Shown piece by piece: positions 26,872-37,336 of a stretch of 64,000 nucleotides of DNA. The stretch spans positions 75,524 to 139,523 of the forward strand of contig NZ_LVHF01000015.1 of NCBI RefSeq assembly GCF_001650345.1, given 5' to 3'. The number at the start of each line of letters is the position of its first letter. Within the stretch, counting starts at the first letter, position 1. Made by a program: the position numbers and the translations under genes. The notes under the pieces are model-generated. The model saw only the letters and a list, made by a program, of their open reading frames with translations, searched no databases and was not told where the DNA came from. The DNA comes from Photobacterium jeanii. Its GTDB lineage: Bacteria; Pseudomonadota; Gammaproteobacteria; Enterobacterales; Vibrionaceae.

Positions 26872-28212
26872 ATGCGCTTTTCTCCGCGCAGTACGTTTAC
26901 TCGTACGTTAATTCTGTTGGCTGGCTTATTGATAGCCAGCCAAATTTTTTCTTACCTCGCGGTCTTTAACTACGCGTTATTGCCGAGCTTAAAGCAGTTC
27001 AATCGTATTCTGGCGTACGAAGTGCGCTTGATGCTCAAAGAAGACGTGCAGTTAGCCGATGGTCATACTTTTCATTTAGATACCCCACTTAGACGCCAAC
27101 TGCTGGAGCAGCTTGGAGTAACCTTACACTTGGAAGACAGTGTGGAAGCCAACGAGTATCGTCAAGCGGCAGAGGTGGAGTACTTAAGTGAAGAAATGAC
27201 CCGTGAGCTCGCAGCAGCAACCGAAGTGCGCTTGGTGTTGGGCTCTGACAGTTACGTGTTGTGGCTGAAATGTGATGCGATGCCGGGCTTTTTGATGCGG
27301 GTACCGTTATCGGAGCTGCAAGAAGATGATTTCTCGCCTCTGTTTCGTTATAGCCTGATCATCGCTTTCATGGTGATTGCTGGTGGGTGGTTGTTTATTC
27401 GGATCCAAAACCGTCCGCTGGTCGCGCTGGAACAGGCAGCACTGTCGGTGGCACGCGGTGATACGCCACCGCCATTGCAGGAAAGTGGTGCTTCGGAAAT
27501 TCGAGCGGTGACCAAAGCCTTCAATCAGATGTCGGAGGGGATCCAGCAGTTGGAAGAAGACCGGGCACTGTTGCTGGCTGGGGTCAGCCATGACTTGCGA
27601 ACGCCTTTAACGCGGATCCGTTTGGCTACCGAAATGATGTCGCCAGAAGACAGTTACTTGGCTGATAGCATGATCAAAGATACCGAAGAGTGTAACGAGA
27701 TCATCAGCCAGTTCATGGATTACCTCAAATCGACCAAGAAGCAGGAAGAAGACCGACTAGAGCTGAATGCGATTTTGGATGAAGTAGCAAAAGCGGAGAC
27801 GCATCAACAGCTCGAACTGGCGCTAGGTGAAGTCCCTGGGGTGGTGATGGCCAATAACGTGGCGATGAAGCGTGCCGTGGCAAACTTGGTCGGTAACGCG
27901 ATCCGTTATGGTAATGGTTGGGTCAAAATCTCAAGCGGTGCAACCGCCGATCGAAAATCAGCTTGGCTATGCGTTGAAGACGATGGCCCGGGAATCGAGC
28001 CGGATCAGGTCTCGCGGATGTTCCAGCCACTAACTCGAGGTGATACTGCGCGTGGGCGTGAAACCGAAGGTACCGGATTGGGACTGGCGATTGTGAAGCG
28101 AATTATCGACCAGCATGACGGTGAGATCTGCGTGTCCAACCGCAGCGAAGGTGGCTTACGGGTACAAGTGAACTTGCCGTTATACGTAACGCGTAACGGT
28201 AAGAAACTTTAG
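26872..28212 (+). CDS. envZ: Osmosensor histidine kinase EnvZ
   Basis: Inner-membrane sensor kinase and phosphatase for OmpR. From ATG 26872 it has 446 residues: membrane helix about 13-35, periplasmic domain about 36-158, second helix about 159-177, HAMP domain, H-box with phospho-acceptor H240 ([15 protein letters not shown]), and an ATPase domain with the N box ([12 protein letters not shown]), DDGPGI and [12 protein letters not shown] 26869 directly before the ATG is an alternative start. It begins 3 bases after the ompR stop, so the two are co-transcribed. Confidence 0.97.
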   Translation: MRFSPRSTFTRTLILLAGLLIASQIFSYLAVFNYALLPSLKQFNRILAYEVRLMLKEDVQLADGHTFHLDTPLRRQLLEQLGVTLHLEDSVEANEYRQAAEVEYLSEEMTRELAAATEVRLVLGSDSYVLWLKCDAMPGFLMRVPLSELQEDDFSPLFRYSLIIAFMVIAGGWLFIRIQNRPLVALEQAALSVARGDTPPPLQESGASEIRAVTKAFNQMSEGIQQLEEDRALLLAGVSHDLRTPLTRIRLATEMMSPEDSYLADSMIKDTEECNEIISQFMDYLKSTKKQEEDRLELNAILDEVAKAETHQQLELALGEVPGVVMANNVAMKRAVANLVGNAIRYGNGWVKISSGATADRKSAWLCVEDDGPGIEPDQVSRMFQPLTRGDTARGRETEGTGLGLAIVKRIIDQHDGEICVSNRSEGGLRVQVNLPLYVTRNGKKL

Positions 28213-28255
28213 TTTTTGCCAGTTATCTTAGAGAGAAAGCCTCTTAAAGAAAAAG

Positions 28256-28285
28256 AAAAGGGTTAGCCAATGGCTAACCCTTTTG
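28256..28285. terminator. Bidirectional terminator between envZ and xanP
   Basis: Arms AAAAGGGTTAGCCA/TGGCTAACCCTTTT nearly abut, giving a strong stem with A and T flanks for both converging genes. Confidence 0.9.
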
Positions 28286-28309
28286 CTATTCGCCGTTTGA
28301 GAGTGCGTT

Positions 28310-29722
28310 TTAGCTGTTGGTTGCGGTTTGCGCTGCTTGCTGTGGTGCTGCTTCTGGTTTTTCTTCCGGTAGCACCAAGTTCAAGATAATTGCTGTTAAG
28401 CCACCCGCCGCCATACCCGATGACAGAATGCTTTTCACAATCTCAGGCATGAATTGTAGGATTTCAGGTTTTTGCGCGATACCCAAGCCCATTGAGAACG
28501 ATAGCGCCATGATCAAAATGGCACGGCGGTCGAGATGGCAGCGTGAGATGATGCGAACACCTGAAGCTGCGATAGTACCGAACATTACAATGGTGGCACC
28601 GCCCAGTACCGGCTCAGGAATTAACTGCACCAGATTAGCCACGCCCGGGAACAAGCCTAGTAGTACTAGCATCCCAGCTACAAAGTAGCCGATGTAACGG
28701 CTTGCGACACCGGTTAATTGGATGATGCCGTTGTTTTGGCTAAAGGTGGAATTCGGGAAGCTGTTCAGTACCGCAGCCACCGCAGAGTTAAGGCCGTCTG
28801 CCAGTACGCCGCCTTTGATGCGCTTCATGTATACCGGACCGGCAACAGGTTGCTCTGAGGTTTCAGAGGTCGCAGTAATGTCGCCAATGGCTTCAAGCGA
28901 GGTGATGGCGAACACAATCACCAATGGGATCAACAAGCCCCAATCAAACCCTAAGCCGTATTGCATTGGCATCGGGATCGCAATCAGTGCGGTTTCAGCG
29001 CTGCGCGAAGTATCAATCATGCCAGATAGCCATGCCAGCAAGGTGCCAGCCGCCATCGCAATCACAATCGATGACACGCGAAGGTAAGGATTTTTCACTC
29101 GGTTAAGCAGCACGATAAGACCCAGTACGGTCCCCGCTAGCATTAGGTTATCTAGACTACCAAAAGTACCGCTTTCTAATGCTGCGTAGCCGCCACCCAT
29201 CGAGGTTAAGCCGATTTGGATCAGCGTCAGACCGATCAGGGTCACGACAATGCCAGACACTAGTGGGGTGATCACGCGTTGAGCGTGTTGCAAAATGCGC
29301 GAGATAAACACTTCGGTAAACGAAGCGAACAAGATGGTGCCGAAAATGGCCGCCATCATGGTTGGCACATCAGCGCCGCCAGCTTTGAGTGCCAAGCCCG
29401 CACCGATAATTGGACCTAAGAAGTTGAAGCTGGTGCCTTGAATTGACAGTAACCCTGAGCCAATAGGACCAATGGTTTTGATTTGAATGAAAGAGGCCAC
29501 ACCGGATGCCAGTAGCGACATACTGACAATGGTATTGGTATCACTGGCAGGTAAATCTAACGCTTGGCAGATGATCAGCGAAGGGGTAACAACTGCGACG
29601 AACATGGCAAGCAGATGCTGTAGGGCGGCAAACAGGGTTTGTGGTAGCGGTGGGCGGTCTTCTAATCGATAGATCAGATCAGATTTTCGCGGTGCCGCGG
29701 TTTCGCTGTGTTGACGGGTCAT
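28310..29722 (-). CDS. xanP: Xanthine permease XanP (NCS2 family)
   Basis: Proton-coupled uptake of xanthine across the inner membrane. 470 residues with about 14 membrane spans. Very close to E. coli Xan[49 protein letters not shown] and [15 protein letters not shown] (an NCS2 signature). I chose ATG 29722 with an AAGGA site 9 bases upstream; an upstream in-frame start would add 19 residues. A PurR-like box overlaps the -35 element, so purine repression is likely. Confidence 0.9.
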   Translation of the reverse strand: MTRQHSETAAPRKSDLIYRLEDRPPLPQTLFAALQHLLAMFVAVVTPSLIICQALDLPASDTNTIVSMSLLASGVASFIQIKTIGPIGSGLLSIQGTSFNFLGPIIGAGLALKAGGADVPTMMAAIFGTILFASFTEVFISRILQHAQRVITPLVSGIVVTLIGLTLIQIGLTSMGGGYAALESGTFGSLDNLMLAGTVLGLIVLLNRVKNPYLRVSSIVIAMAAGTLLAWLSGMIDTSRSAETALIAIPMPMQYGLGFDWGLLIPLVIVFAITSLEAIGDITATSETSEQPVAGPVYMKRIKGGVLADGLNSAVAAVLNSFPNSTFSQNNGIIQLTGVASRYIGYFVAGMLVLLGLFPGVANLVQLIPEPVLGGATIVMFGTIAASGVRIISRCHLDRRAILIMALSFSMGLGIAQKPEILQFMPEIVKSILSSGMAAGGLTAIILNLVLPEEKPEAAPQQAAQTATNS

Positions 29723-29869
29723 GCCGTTTTTTCCTTGGTGTCTCTCTGTATACCCCGATCCTGTGCGCTGAATGGGCACTGGATATGTGTTAGCTGAATA
29801 CCTCTGTGATTGCTGTTAATCAGCTTCAACCAACACGGGTGAGAGGGAGGTGGATGAAATTTGGTCGCT

Positions 29870-29907
29870 ATTCTAATTACCTTTAGAAAAATAGCAATCG
29901 TTTGCGT
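29870..29907 (-). promoter_or_regulatory. xanP promoter with PurR-like operator
   Basis: Read on the minus strand, ACGCAAACGATTGCTA (29907-29892) matches the PurR consensus ACGCAAACGTTTGCGT at 13 of 16 positions. It overlaps a -35 candidate TTGCTA (29897-29892); after a 16-base spacer comes the -10 candidate TAGAAT (29875-29870). This places a purine repressor site over the promoter of a purine-base permease. Confidence 0.75.
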
Positions 29908-30108
29908 GGTTTTGTGATGAAAAAATATCGCTGGCACATTTTTATGGTGCTAGCGAAAGAAAAAAGAGGTTATTGGCTGTAGGTAGGATTTTTACTGCGC
30001 TGTCGGGATCACAACTTGGTTGCAATCAATGCAAAGTTAGCGGTAGGCGCAGATCATAAGCAGACTTTTAACTGCTTGAAGTAAGGTGATGTTATTAACG
30101 AAGGAAAG

Positions 30109-30146
30109 TGCCATCCAAGCATCGGATTACACTTGCTTGGCTGGCA
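30109..30146 (-). terminator. Possible weak terminator after recG
   Basis: 13-base arms with one mismatch (30109-30121 with 30134-30146); on the minus strand the stem is followed by CTTTCCTT, a poor T tract. Function is uncertain. Confidence 0.4.
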
Positions 30147-30173
30147 GAGAAACTGCGGATAATGCTGATAATA

Positions 30174-32255
30174 CTAGGCGTTAGAGTAGTTTTCGCGTTG
30201 CCCTAACCAGCGTTCGATAATTGCTGCCGCATTGGTTGGATATTTATCGTGAATGTATCGCGCCAGTTTTTGCACTTGTGGGATTAAGTATTGGTCGCGC
30301 ACTAGATCTGCCACTTTAAAATCGGCAATACCGGTTTGCTTGGTGCCAAGCAGTTCCCCTGGTCCTCGAATTTCCAAATCGCGCTGGGCTATGACAAAGC
30401 CATCGCTGCTTTCGCGCAGTACCCCTAAACGCTTTTGTGCGGTTTGTGATAGCGGGGCGTGGTACAAGAGCACACAGTGACTGGCAACCTGACCACGACC
30501 AACACGACCGCGAAGCTGGTGGAGCTGGGCTAAGCCGAGGCGCTCAGGGTTTTCGATCACCATCAGGCTGGCATTAGGCACATCGACCCCAACTTCAATC
30601 ACGGTAGTGGCGACCAAGAGATCCAACTCGCCGTCTTTGAACTTTGCCATCACCTCTTGTTTTTCCGCCGCTTTCATTCGACCGTGTACCAAGCCAATTT
30701 TGAGCTCGGGCAACAAGGCGGTAAGTTCATCGGCGGTATCTGAGGCGGCTTGCGCTTCTAGCACTTCCGATTCATCAATCAAAGTACACACCCAATAGGC
30801 TTGGCGCCCCTCGTTTTGGCAGGCGGAGCGGATGCGTTCGATGATCTCTTGGCGACGACTATCCGACACCGCCACGGTTTTGATTGGGGTTCGTCCTGGT
30901 GGCAATTCATCAATGACTGAGGTTTCTAAATCCGCATAGGCCGTCATGGCTAAGGTACGCGGGATAGGCGTTGCTGTCATGATTAACTGGTGCGGGTAGC
31001 GTCCTTGATTCGCCCCTTTCTCACGAAGCTCAAGACGCTGATGAACACCAAAGCGGTGTTGCTCATCAATGATCACCAAGGTGAGGTTATTGAACACCAC
31101 TTGGTCTTGGAATAAGGCGTGGGTGCCGACCACCATTTGTGCCTCACCACTCTCAATGCGCGCCAGTTCAGCCTCGCGTGCTTTGCCTTTGAGCTTACCT
31201 GCTAACCAGCCCACTTGAATACCGAGCGGGTTGAGCCAGTTAGCAAAGTTCTGGGCATGCTGCTCAGCCAAGAGTTCGGTTGGTGCCATCAGTGCCACTT
31301 GGTAGCCGTGCTCGATGGCACGTAACGCTGCAAGAGCGGCAACCAAGGTTTTCCCCGAGCCGACATCCCCTTGCACAAGGCGCATCATAGGGTGCGCTTG
31401 GGTCATGTCTTGCTCGATATCGGCAACGACCCGTTGCTGCGCACCGGTTGGGCTAAACGGTAAGCTGGCGAGAAATTGCTGTTTGAGGGTGTCTTTAGCA
31501 CTGAGTGGCCATGCATCGTGACGTTGGCTTTTGCTGCGCACGGCGAGCATTGATAGGTTTTGCGCCAGTAGCTCTTCTAGGATCAATCGATGTTGAGCAG
31601 GGTGTTTGCCTTCTTCTAATTGGTCGAGCGAGACATCGGGTGTTGGGCGGTGCATCACTCGCAGCGCTTGCGTGAGCGTCATCTGACGATCGTATAAGCC
31701 ATCGGGCAACAGTTCGCTGACCGCCGCTTTGTCGAGCAGCTTGAGAGCTTGATCGGTGAGACCACGCAGCGTTAACTGGCGTAACCCTTCGGTAGTTGGG
31801 TATACCGGCGTTAAGGTTTCTTCGACACTCAGCTCGGTCGGCTCGGAAAAGACTTTGTAGTCGGGGTGAATGATTTCGACCCCGAACTTACCGCGTTTGA
31901 TTTCGCCGTAGGCTTTGACTTGTTTGCCTTCCGCCAAGCTATTTTTCATTGCGGCATTGAAGTTGAAAAAGCGTAGCGTTGCCGCACCGTTGCCGTCGCT
32001 GATCTTCACGCTCAGCATTCGGCGTTTACCAAAGGTAATGCTGCAATTGAGCACCTCGCCTTGAATGGTAAGGTGTTGCCCCGGCATGGCGCTGGCAATC
32101 GGCCAGATTCGGGTGCGATCTTCATAGCGGAGTGGCAGATGGAACAACAGATCTTGAACCGTGTTGAGCCCAATTTTGCTGAGTTTTTCTGCCATTTTTG
32201 CGCCGACACCAGAAAGCTCAGTGAGGGCAATGGTATCGAGGAGTTGTCCGCTCAT
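30174..32255 (-). CDS. recG: ATP-dependent DNA helicase RecG
   Basis: Branch-migrating helicase that remodels stalled forks and recombination intermediates. It has 693 residues, the same length as E. coli RecG. An N-terminal wedge/OB domain (with DRTRIWPIASAMPGQHLTI) is followed by helicase motif I GDVGSGKT (about 298), motif II DEQH, motif III TATPIPRT and the C-terminal helicase domain with GRVGRG. It lies 19 bases downstream of trmH in the same direction. Confidence 0.97.
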   Translation of the reverse strand: MSGQLLDTIALTELSGVGAKMAEKLSKIGLNTVQDLLFHLPLRYEDRTRIWPIASAMPGQHLTIQGEVLNCSITFGKRRMLSVKISDGNGAATLRFFNFNAAMKNSLAEGKQVKAYGEIKRGKFGVEIIHPDYKVFSEPTELSVEETLTPVYPTTEGLRQLTLRGLTDQALKLLDKAAVSELLPDGLYDRQMTLTQALRVMHRPTPDVSLDQLEEGKHPAQHRLILEELLAQNLSMLAVRSKSQRHDAWPLSAKDTLKQQFLASLPFSPTGAQQRVVADIEQDMTQAHPMMRLVQGDVGSGKTLVAALAALRAIEHGYQVALMAPTELLAEQHAQNFANWLNPLGIQVGWLAGKLKGKAREAELARIESGEAQMVVGTHALFQDQVVFNNLTLVIIDEQHRFGVHQRLELREKGANQGRYPHQLIMTATPIPRTLAMTAYADLETSVIDELPPGRTPIKTVAVSDSRRQEIIERIRSACQNEGRQAYWVCTLIDESEVLEAQAASDTADELTALLPELKIGLVHGRMKAAEKQEVMAKFKDGELDLLVATTVIEVGVDVPNASLMVIENPERLGLAQLHQLRGRVGRGQVASHCVLLYHAPLSQTAQKRLGVLRESSDGFVIAQRDLEIRGPGELLGTKQTGIADFKVADLVRDQYLIPQVQKLARYIHDKYPTNAAAIIERWLGQRENYSNA

Positions 32256-32274
32256 CGCAAATCCTTATCTGTGA

Positions 32275-32979
32275 TTAGTTCTTTTTCTTTGGCTCAATGG
32301 CCTGCATGGTTGCCCACCATGCTTCGTCTGCCACGACTTGACCGTTTTCATCTAGCGGTGGGTAAGGTAGCCCTTTACGCTTAGCCACCTTGGCTAAAAC
32401 AGGGTGACCACGTTCGAACAAAATACGGTGCACAACATCGTCTGGCAGTTGGGTTTGCTCGCTGTCGTACATGCCCGCATTTTGGCGCTGACGCTGCGCT
32501 TCGTACAGGATCAAGGCGCTAGCAACCGAGACGTTTAACGACTGTACCATACCTACCATAGGAATGATGATGTCTTGATCGGCAAGCGATAGTGCTTCTT
32601 GGGTGATCCCATTTTTTTCGCCGCCTAAGATGATGGCAGTCGGTTTGGTGTAATCCACGTCACGAAAATCAATCGCGGTATCAGAGAGGTTGGTCGCCAA
32701 TACCTGCATGCCTTGCTCTTTGAGGCATTTCACAGCATCGACCATGGTATCGTGGGTTTCAAGCTCGACCCAATTGCGCGCGCCAGCTGAGGTATTACCC
32801 AGCATACGCATTTTTTTATCCGGCCATACCGCGTGCACCTTGTGGATGCCAACCGCATCTGCGGTACGCACAATCGCGGAAACATTGTTAGGCTTGTGTA
32901 CTTCTTCCATGCACACGGTGAGGTCGACTTGACGGCTTGCCAGTACAGACTGAATGCGTTGGTAACGATCAGGCGTCAT
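32275..32979 (-). CDS. trmH: tRNA (guanosine-18-2'-O)-methyltransferase TrmH
   Basis: SPOUT-fold enzyme methylating the 2'-O of G18 in tRNA. 234 residues. SPOUT motifs are visible as NNVSAIVRTADAVGI (motif 1), ILGGEKNGI (motif 2) and IPMVGMVQSLNVSVASALILY (motif 3, in part). It sits between spoT and recG as in other gammaproteobacteria; a terminator separates it from spoT, so it may have its own promoter. Confidence 0.95.
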   Translation of the reverse strand: MTPDRYQRIQSVLASRQVDLTVCMEEVHKPNNVSAIVRTADAVGIHKVHAVWPDKKMRMLGNTSAGARNWVELETHDTMVDAVKCLKEQGMQVLATNLSDTAIDFRDVDYTKPTAIILGGEKNGITQEALSLADQDIIIPMVGMVQSLNVSVASALILYEAQRQRQNAGMYDSEQTQLPDDVVHRILFERGHPVLAKVAKRKGLPYPPLDENGQVVADEAWWATMQAIEPKKKN

Positions 32980-33002
32980 AAGGTATTTTCTCGTCCATAA
33001 AT

Positions 33003-33025
33003 AAAAACGCCCATAGCGGGCGTTT
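33003..33025 (-). terminator. Intrinsic terminator after spoT
   Basis: Stem AAACGCCC/GGGCGTTT with T-rich tail on the minus strand, in the spoT-trmH gap. Confidence 0.88.
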
Positions 33026-33053
33026 ATAAATCAGTAGATTGCGGTGTTTGTCG

Positions 33054-35162
33054 TCAGTTTTTCTGACGTGATACACGCACCACGTTTGGCATCACGCGGA
33101 TACGACGCATGATATTTGCCAAGTGGATCCGACCTTTGGTGGTCAGACGAACTGTGATGGTGTACAAACGACCGTCTTTTTCTTCGGTCGCTAGCCCTTG
33201 AATATTCGAGCCAGTCGCCGCGATGGTGTTGGTGAGATCAGCAAGTGCCCCTTGGTGGTTTTGCATATCCACTTTGAGGTTAGTGACAAACTCTTGATCG
33301 AACTCTTCACTCCATTCCACCGCCATGTACTTATCCGGCTCCTTCTGGTAGCCACGGATGTTTGAACATTCTTCACGGTGGATCACCAAGCCTTTGCCCG
33401 GACTCACATGAGCGACAATCGGGTCGCCATGGATAGGGTGACAGCAGTTGGCGTAGGTCAGTAAGATCCCATCGGCCCCTTGAATGGGTAGGCGACGTTT
33501 GGTTTCTTCTTCGTGTTGGTTGAGCTCTTCTGGGTTACCCAGCAGACGACGAGCAATAACCACGCTCATCAGCTCACCCAAACCAATATCGGTTAGCAGT
33601 TCATCCATCGAGCTTAAACGCAGATCTTCCAGCACTTGCTGTAAGTTATCTGGATTAATTTGATCGATGTTGAGCTCACCCAGCGCATGGTTAAGAAGAC
33701 GGCGACCTAAAATGATCGACTCTTCACGGCGCATGGTTTTCAGTACCTGACGGATCTTGGTACGAGCGCGAGAGGTCACCACATAGTTCAGCCATGCCGC
33801 ATTCGGACGTGCGCCCGGTGCGCTGATGATGTCGATAGTCTGACCGTTCTTAAGCGGTTTGCTTAGCGGATACGGTTGACGATCAACGCGGGCACCAACA
33901 CATGCATTACCTACATCGGTGTGTACCGCGTAGGCAAAATCGACCGCAGTGGCGCCAACAGGCAACTCGACGATACGACCTTTCGGGGTGAAGACGTAAA
34001 TTTCGTCTGGGAACAGATCGGATTTTACGTTCTCGATAAATTCAAACGAGCTACCAGCACTTTGCTGCAATTCCAACAGGCTTTGCATCCAACGCTGAGC
34101 TTTTACTTGCGCTGTAGTGCCAGAGCTTTCGCCATTTTTATAAGTCCAGTGCGCCGCGACCCCTTTGTCTGCCATTTGGTCCATGTCTTCGGTACGAATT
34201 TGTACTTCAACCGGCACCCCGTGAGGGCCAACAAGAGAGGTGTGGAGTGACTGGTAGCCATTGGCTTTTGGAATGGCGATGTAGTCTTTCATGCGGCTTG
34301 GACGTGGTTTATACAGGTTGTGTACCTGACCTAGCACGCGATAACAGGTATCCAGATCTTTGACTAAGACGCGGAAAGCGTAGATGTCCATGATCGAGTG
34401 GAAACGCTGCTCTTTGCTCTTCATCTTGTTGTAGATGGAGTACAAATTCTTCTCGCGGCCAACCACTTGGCCTTCAATTCCCGCATCTTCGAGGCGACCC
34501 TCGATTTCCGCGTGAATCTTATTAATCATTTCTTTTCGATTACCGCGCGCCGCTGCAACCACTTGCTTCAATACTTTGTAACGGTTCGGATATAACGCTT
34601 CAAAGCCCAGCTCTTCTAGCTCGGTTTTGATGTTATGGATACCTAAACGGTGGGCAAGGGGAGAGAAAATCTCTAGCGTTTCGCGGGCAATACGACGGCG
34701 TTTATCCGGACGCAGAGCACCTAGGGTGCGCATGTTGTGCGTACGGTCTGCCAGTTTGATCAGAATAACGCGAATGTCATGAGCCATTGCCATGATCATT
34801 TTACGGAAGTTCTCGGCTTGCGCTTCTTTGCGGTCGCGGAACTTCAGTTTATCCAGCTTCGATACCCCATCTACCAACTCAGCAACGGTGGCACTGAAGC
34901 GAGTTTCCAAGTCTTCCTTGGTGACTTCGGTGTCTTCGATTACATCGTGGAGGAGGGCTGCCATTAGCGTCTCGTAGTCGAGGCGCATTTCCGCAAGGAT
35001 GCGGGCTACGGCAATCGGGTGGATGATATACGGTTCGCCACTTGAGCGAGTCTGCCCTTCGTGAGCATCGCGCGCAACGAGGTAAGCCTGCCTAAGAGCC
35101 TCAATTTGAGGCTCAGGCAGGTATTCGGTTGCGACTTCTTTCAGGCTATCAAAAAGATACAA
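33054..35162 (-). CDS. spoT: Bifunctional (p)ppGpp synthase/hydrolase SpoT
   Basis: Makes and mainly degrades the alarmone (p)ppGpp. 702 residues: HD hydrolase domain (SGEPYIIHPIAVA, LLHDVIEDT), synthetase domain (YAFRVLVKDLDTCYRVLG, KANGYQSLHTSLVG), TGS domain (VFTPKGRIVELPVGATAVDFAY) and C-terminal ACT domain. The start codon is TTG (35160-35162) preceded by AGGGA; the N-terminus MYLFDSLKE aligns with E. coli SpoT, which also uses TTG. It lies 17 bases downstream of rpoZ. Confidence 0.97.
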   Translation of the reverse strand: MYLFDSLKEVATEYLPEPQIEALRQAYLVARDAHEGQTRSSGEPYIIHPIAVARILAEMRLDYETLMAALLHDVIEDTEVTKEDLETRFSATVAELVDGVSKLDKLKFRDRKEAQAENFRKMIMAMAHDIRVILIKLADRTHNMRTLGALRPDKRRRIARETLEIFSPLAHRLGIHNIKTELEELGFEALYPNRYKVLKQVVAAARGNRKEMINKIHAEIEGRLEDAGIEGQVVGREKNLYSIYNKMKSKEQRFHSIMDIYAFRVLVKDLDTCYRVLGQVHNLYKPRPSRMKDYIAIPKANGYQSLHTSLVGPHGVPVEVQIRTEDMDQMADKGVAAHWTYKNGESSGTTAQVKAQRWMQSLLELQQSAGSSFEFIENVKSDLFPDEIYVFTPKGRIVELPVGATAVDFAYAVHTDVGNACVGARVDRQPYPLSKPLKNGQTIDIISAPGARPNAAWLNYVVTSRARTKIRQVLKTMRREESIILGRRLLNHALGELNIDQINPDNLQQVLEDLRLSSMDELLTDIGLGELMSVVIARRLLGNPEELNQHEEETKRRLPIQGADGILLTYANCCHPIHGDPIVAHVSPGKGLVIHREECSNIRGYQKEPDKYMAVEWSEEFDQEFVTNLKVDMQNHQGALADLTNTIAATGSNIQGLATEEKDGRLYTITVRLTTKGRIHLANIMRRIRVMPNVVRVSRQKN

Positions 35163-35179
35163 TCGCCCGGTTCCCTGAA

Positions 35180-35455
35180 TTAACGGTGGTCGCCTGCAAT
35201 AGCGCTAACTGCTGCTAGCTCTGCTGCTTCTTGCTCTTGAAGTTCTTGACGCTCGCGAGCATCTAGAATGTCTTTCGTGATCAGACCTTCTTCGATCTCA
35301 CGAAGTGCGATCACTGTGTACTTGTCGTTTTCTTCTGGAACCAGTGGATCCTTGCCGCCAGTTTGCATTTGACGAGCGCGGCGTGAAGCAATTTGGATCA
35401 GATCGAAACGGTTGCCAATTTTATCAACAGCGTCTTGAACGGTTACGCGTGCCAT
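35180..35455 (-). CDS. rpoZ: RNA polymerase omega subunit
   Basis: Small subunit that helps beta-prime folding and forms one of the ppGpp sites. 91 residues with the diagnostic [20 protein letters not shown] start. A GGAG ribosome site lies 8 bases upstream. It is downstream of gmk and upstream of spoT in the usual gmk-rpoZ-spoT order. Confidence 0.98.
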   Translation of the reverse strand: MARVTVQDAVDKIGNRFDLIQIASRRARQMQTGGKDPLVPEENDKYTVIALREIEEGLITKDILDARERQELQEQEAAELAAVSAIAGDHR

Positions 35456-35506
35456 GGAGGACTCCAGTGGTTATATAAAAAAAGATGGAAAATTGTACAA
35501 AATTAC

Positions 35507-36193
<687 letters not shown>

Positions 36194-36271
36194 TCAGAGA
36201 GTCAAGGAATAACCAATATTATTTGTGCTTCATTAATTCCCTGATCGCTCTATTAAAAATAGCACGGGGAA

Positions 36272-37336
36272 TTATGTCAATCGGGTGAAGTTGTCGAGCA
36301 TGGCGGCGAAGCTGAATTTTTCAGCCGCCTTGCGCTGGTTGGCTGCACCAATTTTTTGCCATTGCTCTGGGTTGGCGATCATATCCGCAAGTGCGTCATT
36401 GAATGCCTCTGGCGAGACGATATAGCCGAGGTTTTCCGCTGCAACCATGGTATTGATATCCCCAACATCGGTGGCGACAACTGGCATGCCAGCCCCCATG
36501 GCTTCCAGTATCGATATTGGCATCTGCTCGGTATCCGAAGTCAGGCAAAAAACGTCGCCTTGAGCGAGAAATTGCCACACATCGCTGATATAGCCGCTAA
36601 ATTCCACGCGTTCGCTAGCCTCATTTTGCTCGGCATAGCGCTTGAGTTCGTCCAGCAGAGGTCCGCTACCGCCAATCAACAATTTTCCCTCGGGAGCCGT
36701 GGCGATGAAGCTATCTATTAGCCGATGGATATTCTTTTCGGCGCGTAATGTTGCCAGGGTTACCAAGGTTGGTGCCTTGCCTTTGGATTTCGGAACTCGC
36801 TCAGGGAGCGTAGCGGGAATATGGATACCGTTGGGAAAGTAGCTCAGCCTGCTTGCGGGGAGCCGCCAGTCCCGCTTGGCAATCGCCATCAGGTTATAAG
36901 ACGGTACCACGACTTGGGTGCTGCCCGAGAGCGCGAAGCGGCGGAAGATATTGCGCCTAGGGAGGGTGGCCTCTTTTTCTTCGGGGCCAAAGCCGTCTTC
37001 CCAATGCACCCCCTTGCAGGCGCCTGTCAGGCGGTTGACCAGCGTCCATTCAATCGCGCCCCAGTTGTAAGTCATCAGGGTGTCCGGCTTGATGGTTTGT
37101 AGGCGCTCCTTGATGGCATTGAAGCGCTTTGCCAGCCCGAGGGCTTTCATATCACCGACATCGACAAATTCGATATTCACACCGTTAGCTAATTTGCTTT
37201 TGGCCTCGCAATTGCCGTCAAGGGCGATAATGGTATGGCGGTAATCCCCGAGGCTGGCATTGATGATTTGGGCCAGCCGAACCTGGGGACCACCAATTGC
37301 AAAAGTCGAGAACACATGTAAGAGGTGTCTGGTCAT
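36272..37336 (-). CDS. Family 4 glycosyltransferase (GT-B fold)
   Basis: 354-residue cytoplasmic sugar transferase, donor and acceptor unknown. The N-terminal FSTFAIGGPQVRLAQII is the usual acceptor-domain glycine loop; the C-terminal donor domain has TLATLRAEKNIHRLIDSF, GGSGPLLDELK and the E-x7-E motif EQMPISILE. Its ATG overlaps the stop of the upstream Idh-SDR fusion gene (ATGA at 37333-37336), so the two are translated together, probably for one glycoconjugate. A structured A+T-rich stretch with an inverted repeat (about 36235-36273) lies at its 3' end. Confidence 0.85.
   Translation of the reverse strand: MTRHLLHVFSTFAIGGPQVRLAQIINASLGDYRHTIIALDGNCEAKSKLANGVNIEFVDVGDMKALGLAKRFNAIKERLQTIKPDTLMTYNWGAIEWTLVNRLTGACKGVHWEDGFGPEEKEATLPRRNIFRRFALSGSTQVVVPSYNLMAIAKRDWRLPASRLSYFPNGIHIPATLPERVPKSKGKAPTLVTLATLRAEKNIHRLIDSFIATAPEGKLLIGGSGPLLDELKRYAEQNEASERVEFSGYISDVWQFLAQGDVFCLTSDTEQMPISILEAMGAGMPVVATDVGDINTMVAAENLGYIVSPEAFNDALADMIANPEQWQKIGAANQRKAAEKFSFAAMLDNFTRLT

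Larger units (their letters stand above)
29723..30173. other. 451-base xanP-recG intergenic region
   Basis: Contains the xanP promoter and PurR-like box (29870-29907) and an imperfect inverted repeat near the recG end (30109-30146). The roughly 200 bases between them show no credible ORF or RNA that I recognise. Confidence 0.5.
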
